Shown here: one piece after another, positions 16,623 through 23,888 of the stretch
How positions within the stretch are numbered: position 1 is the first letter of the stretch
How the letters are laid out: each line of letters begins with the position of its first letter
From: a virus
IMG/VR virus record: IMGVR_UViG_3300025314_000001
Coordinates: 42,686-106,685 of that record
Length of the DNA: 64,000 nt
Reading direction: 5' to 3' (one strand)
The notes under the pieces: generated by a model
Told to the model about the DNA's origin: nothing
Seen by the model: only the letters and a program-made list of their open reading frames with translations
Database searches by the model: none
Position numbers and translations under genes: made by a program

Positions 16623-17342
16623 CTATTCCGCGGCGGTCGACTCGGGCTCTCCGGCTTTGCGCATTCGGAAGATCTCACGGAGCTTGTCACCGGACTGGAA
16701 GCGGTTCGCCTCGAGTCCAAGCTCTTCCAGAAAGGCCGCCGCGTCTTCTGGCGACTTGAACACCGAGACGAAGTAGAAGTCCGTGGTGTTGTAACGAGCC
16801 CCAGCCTCGGCCGTCTTCGCAACAACCTCACGCGCTGCCCGTAGCCGGTCGGCCATTTCCTCAAGCTTTTGTGCCTCGGCGTTGTCGACCTGGTCTCCGA
16901 GCATCCGCATGACGTCGGCATCGTCGAATCCGGTAGCCTCCAGGTCGAGCCCCGGCAGCATCTCGTTGAGCTTCTCTGGATCCCAATCGCCCTGAGCGGA
17001 CCAGTTGTTCAGGAGCAGGTTCGCTTCCTTCTCCTGCTTTTCGTCAAGGTCGACTACCGCAACAGTCAGCAGATAGTCTGGCTTCGTCTCCATCTGGTCT
17101 AGAATCGAGAGCCGCTGGTGCCCGCCAACGAGGTTCCCTGTGCGCTTGTTCCACTGCACGGGCCCCAATAGTTTCAGCTTCTTGATCCCGTTGCGAAGCT
17201 TCTTTCGTGCCGCATCGCTGATGCGGCGCGGGTTGTAAGGCGCATTCTTGAGCTCACTCCGTCGCCTTACCTCACAGACGAATCCTTCGAATTGCGTCAG
17301 CGTGAGCTCTTCGAGTGAACTAGCCGAGTCCATAGAACTCAC
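16623..17342 (-). CDS. ParB-like nuclease-domain protein (IbrB-like)
   Basis: 239 residues. The ParB/sulfiredoxin N-domain is seen at Y-N-P-R-R-I-S, K-L-L-G-P-V-Q-W-N and L-V-G-G-H-Q-R-L-S-I-L. A C-terminal helical part follows, with F-D-D-A-D-V-M-R-M-L-G. It overlaps by 23 nt the upstream PAPS-reductase-like gene. ParB-like plus PAPS-reductase-like pairs are known as IbrB-IbrA and recur beside phage terminase genes. The reaction is not settled; a role in nucleic-acid or nucleotide modification has been suggested for the wider class. Confidence 0.75.
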   Translation of the reverse strand: MSSMDSASSLEELTLTQFEGFVCEVRRRSELKNAPYNPRRISDAARKKLRNGIKKLKLLGPVQWNKRTGNLVGGHQRLSILDQMETKPDYLLTVAVVDLDEKQEKEANLLLNNWSAQGDWDPEKLNEMLPGLDLEATGFDDADVMRMLGDQVDNAEAQKLEEMADRLRAAREVVAKTAEAGARYNTTDFYFVSVFKSPEDAAAFLEELGLEANRFQSGDKLREIFRMRKAGEPESTAAE

Positions 17343-17991
17343 GTCGCGCCGGGACTACCCCGACGTAGGGAAAGACCTGGGCAATCCGATCGAAGTCATC
17401 AGGGTAGTTGTCAAAGAGCCACAGCAATCGAGGGATCGACAGATCAATCCCGGTCGTTTGGGTGCCCTTCTGAGCGTCTGGCAGCGGTATGTTCCGAGCC
17501 TTCAAGTACGCCAGCACGTCGAACTTGTTCCACCCGACAATCGGGCAAATCGTCTTCGTTCTCTGCGCCTTCCGCGCGTTGGATGCGCGGAACATGTAGT
17601 CGGCTCGACGCTGCCCGTTGGCTATCAGCCGAATTCCCGTGTCTTGCGCAGCCACCTCGTAGATATCCTGAATGGAGAGCTTCTCGAGGTCGCTGTATTG
17701 GTCGCGCACAGGGCAGAAGATCTCGTTCTGTAGCGACACCAAGACTTGCGGGTGAATGTACTCCCGGACCGTTACCCCCCAGCGCTCCTTCGCGTAATCC
17801 ATGAGCGGCTGACAGCACCGCAATCCAGGCAGGAACGACATGAAGAAAGCCTCCATCCGCTTGAAGGCTCTCGAACAGAGGTCGATGACAGCGAGACTGT
17901 CTTTTCCGCCTGAGTAGGCGACCAGAACAGCCTCGCTCTCATCCGCGGCTTCGCGCAGGATCCTTTCGGTCTCCTGCCATGGCCGCTCCAT
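17320..17991 (-). CDS. PAPS reductase-like PP-loop protein (IbrA-like)
   Basis: 223 residues from ATG 17989-17991 (a TTG 12 nt upstream is possible). The PP-loop is V-A-Y-S-G-G-K-D-S-L-A-V. Downstream are G-L-R-C-C-Q-P-L, C-P-V-R-D-Q, N-G-Q-R-R-A-D, K-T-I-C-P-I-V-G-W and a C-terminal aromatic-basic segment. PP-loop enzymes adenylate substrates; relatives include DndC and IbrA. It pairs with the ParB-like gene and opens the virion operon. It could act in DNA modification or in host gene activation; neither is shown here. Confidence 0.8.
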   Translation of the reverse strand: MERPWQETERILREAADESEAVLVAYSGGKDSLAVIDLCSRAFKRMEAFFMSFLPGLRCCQPLMDYAKERWGVTVREYIHPQVLVSLQNEIFCPVRDQYSDLEKLSIQDIYEVAAQDTGIRLIANGQRRADYMFRASNARKAQRTKTICPIVGWNKFDVLAYLKARNIPLPDAQKGTQTTGIDLSIPRLLWLFDNYPDDFDRIAQVFPYVGVVPARREFYGLG

Positions 17992-18005
17992 CGCTTTCGG
18001 CAAGT

Positions 18006-18119
18006 TCAGCCTGCGGAACTGCCCACGCCGGGCGTAAAGCGGATCGCTCCGCCGCCAGATGCCTTACTGAACCTCACGGGCGCCTTTCGCACGGGAGCCT
18101 TCTTTTTTCGAGCTGCCAT
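18006..18119 (-). CDS. 37-residue basic protein, paralogue 1
   Basis: ATG at 18117-18119 with GGAGGTTG about 7 nt upstream. It begins MAARKKKAPVRKAPV and continues R-F-S-K-A-S-G-G-G-A-I-R-F-T-P-G to the stop. The C-terminal half is nearly identical to that of the neighbouring 53-residue protein at 18179-18340. Conserved protein sequence, ribosome sites and tandem arrangement support real genes. Very high Lys/Arg content suggests nucleic-acid binding or a packaged peptide. Function is unknown. Confidence 0.7.
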   Translation of the reverse strand: MAARKKKAPVRKAPVRFSKASGGGAIRFTPGVGSSAG

Positions 18120-18178
18120 TGTTCAACCTCCGGAGGGTTGTTGTTGTCGAACGCCGGACGACCCGGCGAGTCGTCTGT

Positions 18179-18340
18179 TCACCCAGCAGAACTACCAGCG
18201 CCGGGCGTAAAGCGGATCGCTCCGCCGCCGGCTGCTTTACTGAAACGCGCCGGGGACTTCCTACTCTCCCGACGCAATTTGGACTTCACGTCGTAGGGTC
18301 CACCCTTGCGGGTGTAGCTGGGTAGCTTTGCTGATGCCAT
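18179..18340 (-). CDS. 53-residue basic protein, paralogue 2
   Basis: ATG at 18338-18340 with GAGGTG just upstream. The N-terminal part reads LPSYTRKGGPYDVKSKLRR. The C-terminal part repeats the R-F-S-K-A-A-G-G-G-A-I-R-F-T-P-G-A-G-S-S-A-G element of the neighbouring gene. It is a tandem duplicate with a divergent N-terminus, located upstream of the PAPS-reductase gene. It may be DNA-binding. Confidence 0.7.
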   Translation of the reverse strand: MASAKLPSYTRKGGPYDVKSKLRRESRKSPARFSKAAGGGAIRFTPGAGSSAG

Positions 18341-18425
18341 TTGTCACCTCTCAAAGTTCGGTGTTGACCTGGTGTCGTGATGTCCCCGCGCGCGCGTAGG
18401 CGTCGGTCGCTGATCGGGTGTAAGG

Positions 18426-18518
18426 CTACTTCCCCTTACCTTTTCCCTTGCCCTTGCCGCCCTTGGGCATCTTCGGACCGCCGTTTCCCTTACCTTTGCC
18501 TTTTCCGCCGCATCCCAT
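18426..18518 (-). CDS. 30-residue Gly/Lys-rich peptide
   Basis: ATG at 18516-18518 with CAGGAG about 10 nt upstream. The product is almost only Gly and Lys after MGCGG (G-K-G-K repeats). An N-terminal Cys follows MG. It is followed on the same strand by two tiny basic proteins, so the three may form a small cluster of DNA-condensing or virion-internal peptides. It could also be a low-complexity relic. Confidence 0.5.
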   Translation of the reverse strand: MGCGGKGKGKGNGGPKMPKGGKGKGKGKGK

Positions 18519-18574
18519 GATGGTTTTCTCCTGTTGCTGCCGCCGGACGGCGGCTTGAAGTCTTCGAATCTAGG

Positions 18575-18647
18575 CCCGGAGGCGGGAGTCGAACCGCGCT
18601 GCTTCCGGGGTATGAACCTCAGTGCCCTTCCGTTGGGCCACTCCGCA
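18575..18647 (-). tRNA. degenerate tRNA-like sequence, possibly Met(CAT)
   Basis: 73 nt. On the minus strand CGGAG near the 5' end pairs with CTCCG near the 3' end. A D-arm GCCC/GGGC encloses AACGGAA. The anticodon loop contains TTCATAC (CAT, with U33 and A37). The T-loop is TTCGACT. However the anticodon stem has mismatches (about 3 of 5 pairs) and the T-stem is one base out of register. A tRNA origin is clear, but function is doubtful. Confidence 0.4.
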
Positions 18648-18760
18648 GTAGCCCCCTTGGTGCCGTTGCGACGGATCGCAGAAGCTCGGGGGCCTGTCGG
18701 TGCTCCCGGCGTCTCGAGCCCTCGAGTGGTGCCGACCCACTCCCCGGCGGGTACAGGCCG

Positions 18761-18830
18761 CCGGGCATCGCCGGATGGCGAGGGCTTACGTTCTGACCAG
18801 AGGGTTCTCGGTTCCAAGCCGAGCGGCCCA
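18761..18830 (+). tRNA. degenerate tRNA-like sequence, possibly Gln-type
   Basis: A perfect T-arm is present: CTCGG (18807-18811), loop TTCCAAG, CCGAG (18819-18823). Upstream, GGGCATCGCC and a later TTCTGAC loop (CTG anticodon) follow the order of a tRNA-Gln, but the anticodon stem hardly pairs and the acceptor is off by one. It lies about 110 nt from, and opposite to, the other tRNA-like sequence. It may be a decayed tRNA. Confidence 0.3.
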
Positions 18831-18839
18831 CCCCGGGCC

Positions 18840-19127
18840 ATGACGCTTGAATCGGTTGATGATTTGTGGCCCGTCCTTGCTGCTCCCGGAAGTGGCCCTA
18901 GCCAAACGGGTATGTCCCAGGATGAGCTCTGCGAGACGACCGAGGCGGACTTGGAGGCGGCCCTATCTGCGCCCGGGGTCCACATCTACACCTGCATGGT
19001 AGCGACGGGAGGGACCCCCGAGCACATCCTCGCGATCCGTGGGCACAGCGGCCGATGCTTCGTCTCGACTGACGCTGTCCGGGGCGAACCGGAGGCCTCG
19101 TCTGAACCGCGCGGGATCCTGACCTGA
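18840..19127 (+). CDS. possible small protein
   Basis: 95 residues from the ATG at 18840. The middle reads E-A-A-L-S-A-P-G-V-H-I-Y-T-C and H-I-L-A-I-R-G-H-S-G-R-C-F-V-S-T, which looks protein-like. No convincing ribosome site exists; an inner ATG at 18912 is an alternative start. Weak candidate only. Confidence 0.3.
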   Translation: MTLESVDDLWPVLAAPGSGPSQTGMSQDELCETTEADLEAALSAPGVHIYTCMVATGGTPEHILAIRGHSGRCFVSTDAVRGEPEASSEPRGILT

Positions 19128-19446
19128 CAGGTTGTTCCGCCTGGGTGCAGAGGGTCGCTCGCTTCGCTCGCTCCGGCTCCTCCCCCCAGTCTTCGGGCTC
19201 GCCCAGAGGCGATCCCTCAGACAGCCCCCAGGTTCGAAACTGCCACCCTCCTATCCATCTCGCTTTCGCGTGGTTCGTGCTGGTCAGTAATGGTCAGTCT
19301 AACACCGGCCAACCGAGCGTATTTCAGAGCCTGAATCGGCTGAAGTACGAATAAAATTCAGGAATTTTCAAAAAGGCTCCGGAACCCATGGGCCGGGCGT
19401 ACATCTCCGGACATCGTGGCCCGTACTTTGCACTGCTGGGGCGGCT
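19128..19446. other. intergenic region with AT-rich palindrome
   Basis: No convincing gene. The notable element is AAAATTC (19353-19359) with GAATTTT (19362-19368), an AT-rich inverted repeat in otherwise GC-rich DNA about 80 nt upstream of the GIY-YIG gene. It may be an operator or terminator. Confidence 0.4.
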
Positions 19447-19893
19447 ATGCCCGACCCATGCTCCGTTGAACTCGGAAGACAAATCTACGAAGCCATTAGA
19501 GACCAAGCCTTTGGCTCTTTCGAGCGACGGCTAAGCAAGCGTGCAGGGGGCCGAGCTCCGGAGAAACCTGTTCTTGTCGAGCATTTCCTTCCCAAATTTC
19601 GCCAGGAAACTGGCCGGCGACAGCCCACGCAGGTCGTTTATTTCATCCAATCGAGCTCCGGGGCGATCAAAATTGGGACAAGCTTGTCGGTCCGGTTAGC
19701 CAAGAGGCTCACCGAGCTCCAGAGCGGTAACGATGGCGATTTGAGCGTGATTGCTACGCTTCCCGGTGGCCTCCCGCTCGAGCGCAGGCTTCACCGCAAG
19801 TTTCGGTTGGCTCGAATTCGACACAACAACGAATGGTTTCGACCGGTTGAGCCGCTTCTGGCCTTCGTTCGAAGGGTCGCGCAAGCGCCATGA
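19447..19893 (+). CDS. GIY-YIG-type nuclease family protein (T5orf172/MUG113-like)
   Basis: 148 residues. The C-terminal 85 residues carry Q-V-V-Y-F-I-Q-S, then A-I-K-I-G-T-S, then K-R-L-T-E-L-Q-S-G, then L-E-R-R-L-H-R-K-F and N-E-W-F-R-P. This is the order of the T5orf172/MUG113 branch of the GIY-YIG superfamily. The N-terminal 60 residues are unassigned. It opens a rightward run of small genes and overlaps the next gene by 4 nt. Confidence 0.7.
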   Translation: MPDPCSVELGRQIYEAIRDQAFGSFERRLSKRAGGRAPEKPVLVEHFLPKFRQETGRRQPTQVVYFIQSSSGAIKIGTSLSVRLAKRLTELQSGNDGDLSVIATLPGGLPLERRLHRKFRLARIRHNNEWFRPVEPLLAFVRRVAQAP

Positions 19894-20228
19894 CCAACGA
19901 CCCACGCACTTGGGCCTATGGCCACTTACTGAGAGAGCCGGGCGGCAAAACCCCGCCTCTAGTTCGCCAGTTGCGCCGGACGGCCATTGCTGGCATCAGG
20001 CGCGCCCTTAGGGACGCCAATAGCGCCACTGCCGCGGCCAGGGCACTAGGACTGAGCTACCACGCTCTGATGCGTTTAGTGCGAGCCCATAGGAGCGAGC
20101 TCGGAGCAGCCTATGAGGCCTGCGCCAATACGGCCTGCCGACCCAAGACGGGGCCCACGCAACCATTGCATGGTGCCTATGACGTGGACGCCATACCGGT
20201 CGAGCGCGGGGACCAGGGCACCAAGTAG
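19890..20228 (+). CDS. small HTH protein
   Basis: 112 residues, overlapping the previous stop (ATGA). The helix-turn-helix reads S-A-T-A-A-A-R-A-L-G-L-S-Y-H-A-L-M-R-L-V. The tail is flexible. It is similar in layout to the HTH protein at 23398-23685 (S-T-T-E-A-A-P-T-L-G-V-S-Y-Q-T-L-G-N-W). Probably a DNA-binding regulator. Confidence 0.6.
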   Translation: MTNDPRTWAYGHLLREPGGKTPPLVRQLRRTAIAGIRRALRDANSATAAARALGLSYHALMRLVRAHRSELGAAYEACANTACRPKTGPTQPLHGAYDVDAIPVERGDQGTK

Positions 20229-20589
20229 CCGTAACCACTAAGGTTTCTTGGCGCACCGGGCGTTCGACTGACTGTCGGCCAGTCGTTAGCTATGACATTA
20301 GCGCCATACCGGGCTAGTGGACCAGATCGGTACCCGGCCTGGTTTCGCGGACTTGGCCTACCCGTTGCGGCTATGGCGTGCATGGCATAGCTCATGCATT
20401 AGCAGTGGGCATGAGCCGCAACGCAAGGCGGCCCAGGCCCGCACCCCGCAAGGGGCCGGGCCTTCGGGCGTTAGAGGGAGCCCCGCCGTAGGCGGCCGTC
20501 ACCCCTCGCCCCATATCGAAACGGGAGTCGGCTCGTGTCTAGCGAGCGCCACCCAACCCACCCAACCCACCCAACCCAAGGGACCAATC
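20229..20589. other. structured non-coding stretch
   Basis: No gene with a ribosome site was found. It holds GCTCATGC (20390-20397) with GCATGAGC (20409-20416), a CCCCgcaaGGGG hairpin near 20445, a following GC-rich inverted pair, and a short tandem of CCCAACCCA units at 20551-20579. It could be an untranslated leader or a replication or regulatory site. Nothing is diagnostic. Confidence 0.4.
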
Positions 20590-20901
20590 ATGAACACCGT
20601 CGCAACCGTCTCATGCACCTACGCGAAACTGCACAACGGCAGTTGGGGAATTCGTGCCAAGGGCATCGTAACGGCCGGCGAGACCGTTACGGTCACCAAA
20701 CGGGACGGCACCACGAAAACCGAAACGGTTGGCCGGGTGCTGTCTTGCAAAGACGGCCTGAGCATTTGCGCCATCGAGCAGGCTACCTCAGGCAGCCGGG
20801 GCGGACGGCGAGGCAGCCGGAGCGCCCGCCGGGAATGCGACGAATGCGGGGAGTATGCCACCCCCGGCACGGTTTGCTGGGAGACCGGTTGCACACACTG
20901 A
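20590..20901 (+). CDS. small protein with C-terminal zinc-ribbon-like cysteines
   Basis: 103 residues from the ATG at 20590. Residues 15-70 form a beta-rich domain (G-S-W-G-I-R-A-K-G-I-V, V-T-V-T-K-R-D-G). A basic Gly/Arg/Ser linker follows, then C-D-E-C-G-E-Y-A-T-P-G-T-V-C-W-E-T-G-C. The layout resembles small phage or actinobacterial nucleic-acid-binding proteins of unknown function. Confidence 0.6.
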   Translation: MNTVATVSCTYAKLHNGSWGIRAKGIVTAGETVTVTKRDGTTKTETVGRVLSCKDGLSICAIEQATSGSRGGRRGSRSARRECDECGEYATPGTVCWETGCTH

Positions 20902-20909
20902 TCTTTTGG

Positions 20910-20937
20910 TTGACAATACCGTATCATGCGCTATTCT
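20910..20937 (+). promoter_or_regulatory. sigma70-type promoter
   Basis: TTGACA at 20910-20915, a 16-nt spacer and TATTCT at 20932-20937. The predicted start of transcription falls within a few bases of the ATG at 20947, so the mRNA may be nearly leaderless. The same block (TTGACRATACC followed by ATCRT and TGC) recurs at 23682. Confidence 0.75.
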
Positions 20938-20946
20938 AGGATCAAC

Positions 20947-21234
20947 ATGAGCCGCACCGACCTTCTCACCGAACTGACCGGTATTCTCGCCGAGACGGCC
21001 GACCCTAGGTCGCGCAACGACCGCCACCTAGGGGAGGTCATCTGGCAGTTGGTCGACCGGCTGCGCTTTTGGGGCGCCGGTGTTTACGAGCCGCGCGGGC
21101 TCTCGGACGCCGGGCTCTCGGATGATGATCTGCACAAGGTCTCACTCTACCACCTACCCCCCTACGCCCAGGACGAACTGTTCGCCCGGTTCGACGCTCA
21201 AATCGCTGCAATGCTCGGGAGCGATGCCCAATGA
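20947..21234 (+). CDS. small protein, unknown function
   Basis: 95 residues from the ATG at 20947. An in-frame ATG at 20926 lies inside the -10 element, so it is rejected. Acidic and helical: H-L-G-E-V-I-W-Q-L-V-D-R-L-R and Y-A-Q-D-E-L-F-A-R-F. First gene of an overlapping early-type run. Confidence 0.6.
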   Translation: MSRTDLLTELTGILAETADPRSRNDRHLGEVIWQLVDRLRFWGAGVYEPRGLSDAGLSDDDLHKVSLYHLPPYAQDELFARFDAQIAAMLGSDAQ

Positions 21235-21593
21235 ACAAGCGCTCTAATCACCCTGCCTACGCCGCCATGCTGGCCGCCAGCAAAGCAACCGGCCTACCCC
21301 GATCTTTCGAGACCGACCTCACCAAACACGACCGGGCGGCTCTCACGCATTGGCTGCCCACCGAACCGTTCGCCTGGGCCCTCTACGATGCCGGCACCCA
21401 CCTAGTGTGGTCTCGCCAGCGACACCAGAGCAAGCTGACCTCAGCTGAACTCTGCCAGAGTGTTGACGAGATCTTCTCAGGCTGCCGCTGGTTTTGGTGG
21501 GATGGTCGGTCGCTAACGGTCAGCTCGGCTGCCGAGGTCACCGAACGCATGAGTGAGATTGACGAGTCGTTGCGACAAGCGAGAGCCGAGTAA
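21231..21593 (+). CDS. small protein, unknown function
   Basis: 120 residues, overlapping the previous stop (ATGA). Trp-rich (H-W-L-P-T-E-P-F-A-W-A-L, W-F-W-W-D-G-R). No family was recognised. Translationally coupled to its neighbour. Confidence 0.6.
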   Translation: MNKRSNHPAYAAMLAASKATGLPRSFETDLTKHDRAALTHWLPTEPFAWALYDAGTHLVWSRQRHQSKLTSAELCQSVDEIFSGCRWFWWDGRSLTVSSAAEVTERMSEIDESLRQARAE

Positions 21594-21654
21594 CCATGAC
21601 TGACTGGACCCGCACCAAGCGCCACCTGCCCGCTAAGGGTCAACGCTCGACACC

Positions 21655-21678
21655 CCGGGGCCCCGATGCGGGCCCCGG
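21655..21678 (+). promoter_or_regulatory. very stable mRNA hairpin
   Basis: CCGGGGCCC (21655-21663) pairs perfectly with GGGCCCCGG (21670-21678) across a 6-nt loop. It lies between the gene ending at 21593 and the start at 21716. No U-tract follows, so it is more likely a processing or stabilising structure than a terminator. Confidence 0.55.
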
Positions 21679-21715
21679 AAGCCGACCGCTCACCCACCCA
21701 CCGGAGGACTCACCC

Positions 21716-21898
21716 ATGGCACGGAAAGCTCAACTCGTCGTCTCAGCACCGACTCATCAGATCGTCTCACTCGAGCAGGCCAAGATCGTTCGACAGTACG
21801 CTCGGATCGCGGACCTAAAGCGTGAGCTCAAGGCCCTCGAAGGGGAGGCCCGCCCGGCGGCCCTCGCGCTGGCCGAACCGGGTGACCGAGATGATTGA
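21716..21898 (+). CDS. small coiled-coil protein
   Basis: 60 residues from the ATG at 21716, chosen because GGAGGAC lies upstream. A longer reading from 21596 would run through the hairpin. Helical: LEQAKIVRQYARIADLKREL. It overlaps the next gene by 8 nt. Confidence 0.55.
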   Translation: MARKAQLVVSAPTHQIVSLEQAKIVRQYARIADLKRELKALEGEARPAALALAEPGDRDD

Positions 21899-22277
21899 CG
21901 AGTCGGCAGAGAAACGGGCTCGGACGCTCGCCAGCGATATGGCCGACGAACGCGTAAGGGAGCTCGAATCTCTCGAAGCGGCTCTTGATGCTGAGCGTGA
22001 GACTGCCGCCAGCATGGCCGCAGAATTGCGAGAGCTCAAAGAGCATTTCGTCAGCCGTGCCAACGCTATGGCCGCGCAAATCATTGCCGAGAACGCGCCT
22101 GCCAAGCGCTCGCGTAAGCCTCGCTCGCGCAAGCCTACGCCGGCACCATTGCCCGATGCCTCGCCCGAGCCAGACCCGGGGCCCACCCCGGTAATCGACC
22201 TCACCCTGGTCGGCCGCTTGCGCAAAAAACTGCCCTTGGCCGATGCCATCGAACGCGCGACCATGGATGCAAAGTGA
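21891..22277 (+). CDS. helical protein with Arg/Pro-rich region
   Basis: 128 residues from the ATG at 21891. The N-terminal coiled coil (V-R-E-L-E-S-L-E-A-A-L-D-A-E-R) is followed by R-K-P-R-S-R-K-P-T-P-A-P and a C-terminal L-R-K-K-L-P-L-A-D-A-I-E-R. Possibly nucleic-acid binding. The stop overlaps the next GTG start. Confidence 0.55.
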   Translation: MIDESAEKRARTLASDMADERVRELESLEAALDAERETAASMAAELRELKEHFVSRANAMAAQIIAENAPAKRSRKPRSRKPTPAPLPDASPEPDPGPTPVIDLTLVGRLRKKLPLADAIERATMDAK

Positions 22278-22594
22278 CCCCTTTTGAGCAAAAACTGCTC
22301 GCTCGGCGCGCGCGCATCGCTGGACAGCACGCCAATCGCAATGCCACCGAAGCCGCCGTTCGCGCCTACCCGGGACTCGACCTAGCACTGGCCGTCAGGC
22401 TGGTGCTTGACCAGGCCCGAACCCACTTTCAAGGGTGCGTCGCGGAGCGTACGCGCCGGGGTGCCCGGGTAGAGATCTGGGGCCAAAACGAGGCCCGCTT
22501 GGCACGATGGATGCTCAAGCACGCCGGCCTACAGACTACGGCCCGGCCCAAGCCGGGAGACGATTACATCACCATTTTGGAGATAACCTCATGA
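22274..22594 (+). CDS. small protein, unknown function
   Basis: 106 residues from a GTG overlapping the previous stop (GTGA). Helical and basic N-terminus, then G-A-R-V-E-I-W-G-Q-N-E-A-R-L-A-R-W-M. No family was recognised. Confidence 0.55.
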   Translation: MTPFEQKLLARRARIAGQHANRNATEAAVRAYPGLDLALAVRLVLDQARTHFQGCVAERTRRGARVEIWGQNEARLARWMLKHAGLQTTARPKPGDDYITILEITS

Positions 22595-22881
22595 TCAAAC
22601 ACCGAAAACCACGCAACCGGACCGCGGCTATCGTGCGCTACGCGGCCACGCCGGCCATCGTCTCGGCCCATGCCCAGGATGGGCTCGTCGCGCTAGAGCA
22701 GGCCGAAACCGACCTGACCCTTTCGCTCGGAGCCGACCGCCGGCAAGAGGCCATTGCGTCGCTGGAAGACCGGGCCCGGTGCGAGCTCAGCATAGAGCAC
22801 CGCGCAGCCGAACGCGCAACGGCGCGGGCAGCCCGCCTGGAAGCCTTTCTAGGACGGTTTGACGGGTCGGATGGACCATGA
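22591..22881 (+). CDS. small protein, unknown function
   Basis: 96 residues from the ATG at 22591, overlapping the previous stop (ATGA). Ala/Arg-rich and helical. Part of the same overlapping run. Confidence 0.55.
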   Translation: MIKHRKPRNRTAAIVRYAATPAIVSAHAQDGLVALEQAETDLTLSLGADRRQEAIASLEDRARCELSIEHRAAERATARAARLEAFLGRFDGSDGP

Positions 22882-22989
22882 GCCGCTACCCGTCGCACGC
22901 CCTCTGTAGCGAGCTAGCAGGGGCGGCCCCGGGCGGCTCGGTTGCCGACAAATTCTCGACAAGGTCGATCTTCGCCTGGAGGTACTCCA

Positions 22990-23370
22990 ATGAAAGCCCT
23001 TTCTGTGAAACAGCCATGGGCCAGCCTGATTGCGGCTGGCGTCAAAACTCTAGAGGTTCGGTCACGCCGGACCCCCCATCGGGGGCCCCTGGTCATCTGT
23101 TCAAGTCGGGCGGACGCTCACAGTGACGAGGCTCTGGCCGCGTCAAAAAGGCTACCCGGGAACCCTTACCCTAGCGGGGTGACGATCTGTCTGGTCGACC
23201 TAGTCGACTGTCGCGAGGGCAAGCGCACGGACCGCCGAGCGGCACTCTGCGACCCGACGGGGGATTTCGTTTGGGTACTGGCCAACCGGAGGCCGTGCCC
23301 GGCCGTTCCTGTCAGCGGCAAGCTTGGGGTTTTCGAGCTACCCGACGAAATTGCGCGCCGGCTGGCCTGA
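22990..23370 (+). CDS. ASCH-domain protein
   Basis: 126 residues from the ATG at 22990, with GGAGGTAC just upstream. It starts M-K-A-L-S-V-K-Q-P-W-A-S-L-I-A-A-G-V-K-T-L-E-V-R, the typical ASCH entry, then G-P-L-V-I-C-S-S-R. Later come C-L-V-D-L-V-D-C and W-V-L-A-N. ASCH domains bind RNA or nucleotides; some have amidohydrolase activity on modified nucleosides. In phages they are common small early genes. Confidence 0.8.
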   Translation: MKALSVKQPWASLIAAGVKTLEVRSRRTPHRGPLVICSSRADAHSDEALAASKRLPGNPYPSGVTICLVDLVDCREGKRTDRRAALCDPTGDFVWVLANRRPCPAVPVSGKLGVFELPDEIARRLA

Positions 23371-23374
23371 TCGT

Positions 23375-23391
23375 GTATCGTTTGGTATTCT
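23375..23391 (+). promoter_or_regulatory. probable promoter, -10 TATTCT
   Basis: GTATCG, TTTGG and TATTCT (23386-23391) lie 6 nt before the ATG at 23398. This matches the -10 block of the 20910 promoter (TATTCTA preceded by GTATC). No good -35 is seen. Confidence 0.4.
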
Positions 23392-23397
23392 ACCGCC

Positions 23398-23685
23398 ATG
23401 ATCTCCACAGTCTCAGGTGCCATTCTGTCTGCCCAACTACGTGACCCGCAGCTTAGGCCGACCGCGATCGCTAGGATCGTGTCGGCCGTGCGGGAGGCGG
23501 GCGGGAGCACCACGGAAGCCGCGCCGACCCTTGGCGTCTCGTACCAGACGCTAGGCAACTGGCGGTCCAAGTACCCGCAGCTCGAAACCAAAATTGCTTC
23601 CGCACAACGCGAGCTCGGGTGGACCCCACCGGGGGCCGCCCTAGGTTCTCGCCGTAAAAAGGCGGCACCCCGCAAACCCTCTTGA
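23398..23685 (+). CDS. small HTH protein
   Basis: 95 residues. An N-terminal helix is followed by the HTH S-T-T-E-A-A-P-T-L-G-V-S-Y-Q-T-L-G-N-W-R-S-K-Y, like Fis- or transposase-type HTHs. The tail is basic (R-R-K-K-A-A-P-R-K). It resembles the HTH protein at 19890. Probably a regulator. Confidence 0.6.
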   Translation: MISTVSGAILSAQLRDPQLRPTAIARIVSAVREAGGSTTEAAPTLGVSYQTLGNWRSKYPQLETKIASAQRELGWTPPGAALGSRRKKAAPRKPS

Positions 23686-23712
23686 CGATACCTAATCGTT
23701 TGCTGTTATAGA
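23682..23712 (+). promoter_or_regulatory. sigma70-type promoter
   Basis: TTGACG (23682-23687) and TTATAG/TATAGA (23706-23712) lie 18-19 nt apart. The block TTGACGATACC with ATCGT and TTGC matches the promoter at 20910. It drives the small genes from 23742. Confidence 0.6.
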
Positions 23713-23741
23713 TCTGTACACTCAGACCACCAAGGACGACC

Positions 23742-23888
23742 ATGATTATCAGCCGCAAATACGCTCTATTGCTCGCCCGCGCCGGACAAGCCACCATCGA
23801 GGAGTGCTCCACGACGGACGACCGCGGTCGCCGGTGGGTCATCGTCACCCGGCACGACCTGCAGCGCGTGGATCATTTTCGCGCGTGA
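23742..23888 (+). CDS. 48-residue protein, unknown function
   Basis: ATG at 23742 with CAAGGA upstream and a promoter 30 nt before it. The product begins MIISRKYALLLARAG and has R-W-V-I-V-T-R-H-D-L-Q-R. No family was recognised. Confidence 0.55.
   Translation: MIISRKYALLLARAGQATIEECSTTDDRGRRWVIVTRHDLQRVDHFRA

Noticed and set aside
19148-19170. GCTCGCTTCGCTCG inverted motif
   Set aside because: Low-complexity repeat common in GC-rich DNA; no gene or site function evident.
20551-20579. CCCAACCCA tandem as a CRISPR-like or iteron repeat
   Set aside because: Short simple-sequence tandem with no spacers; likely slippage in an untranslated region.
22878-23126. 82-residue open frame overlapping the ASCH gene
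   Set aside because: It overlaps the well-supported ASCH start by about 135 nt, and its C-terminal half is the out-of-frame shadow of that gene.
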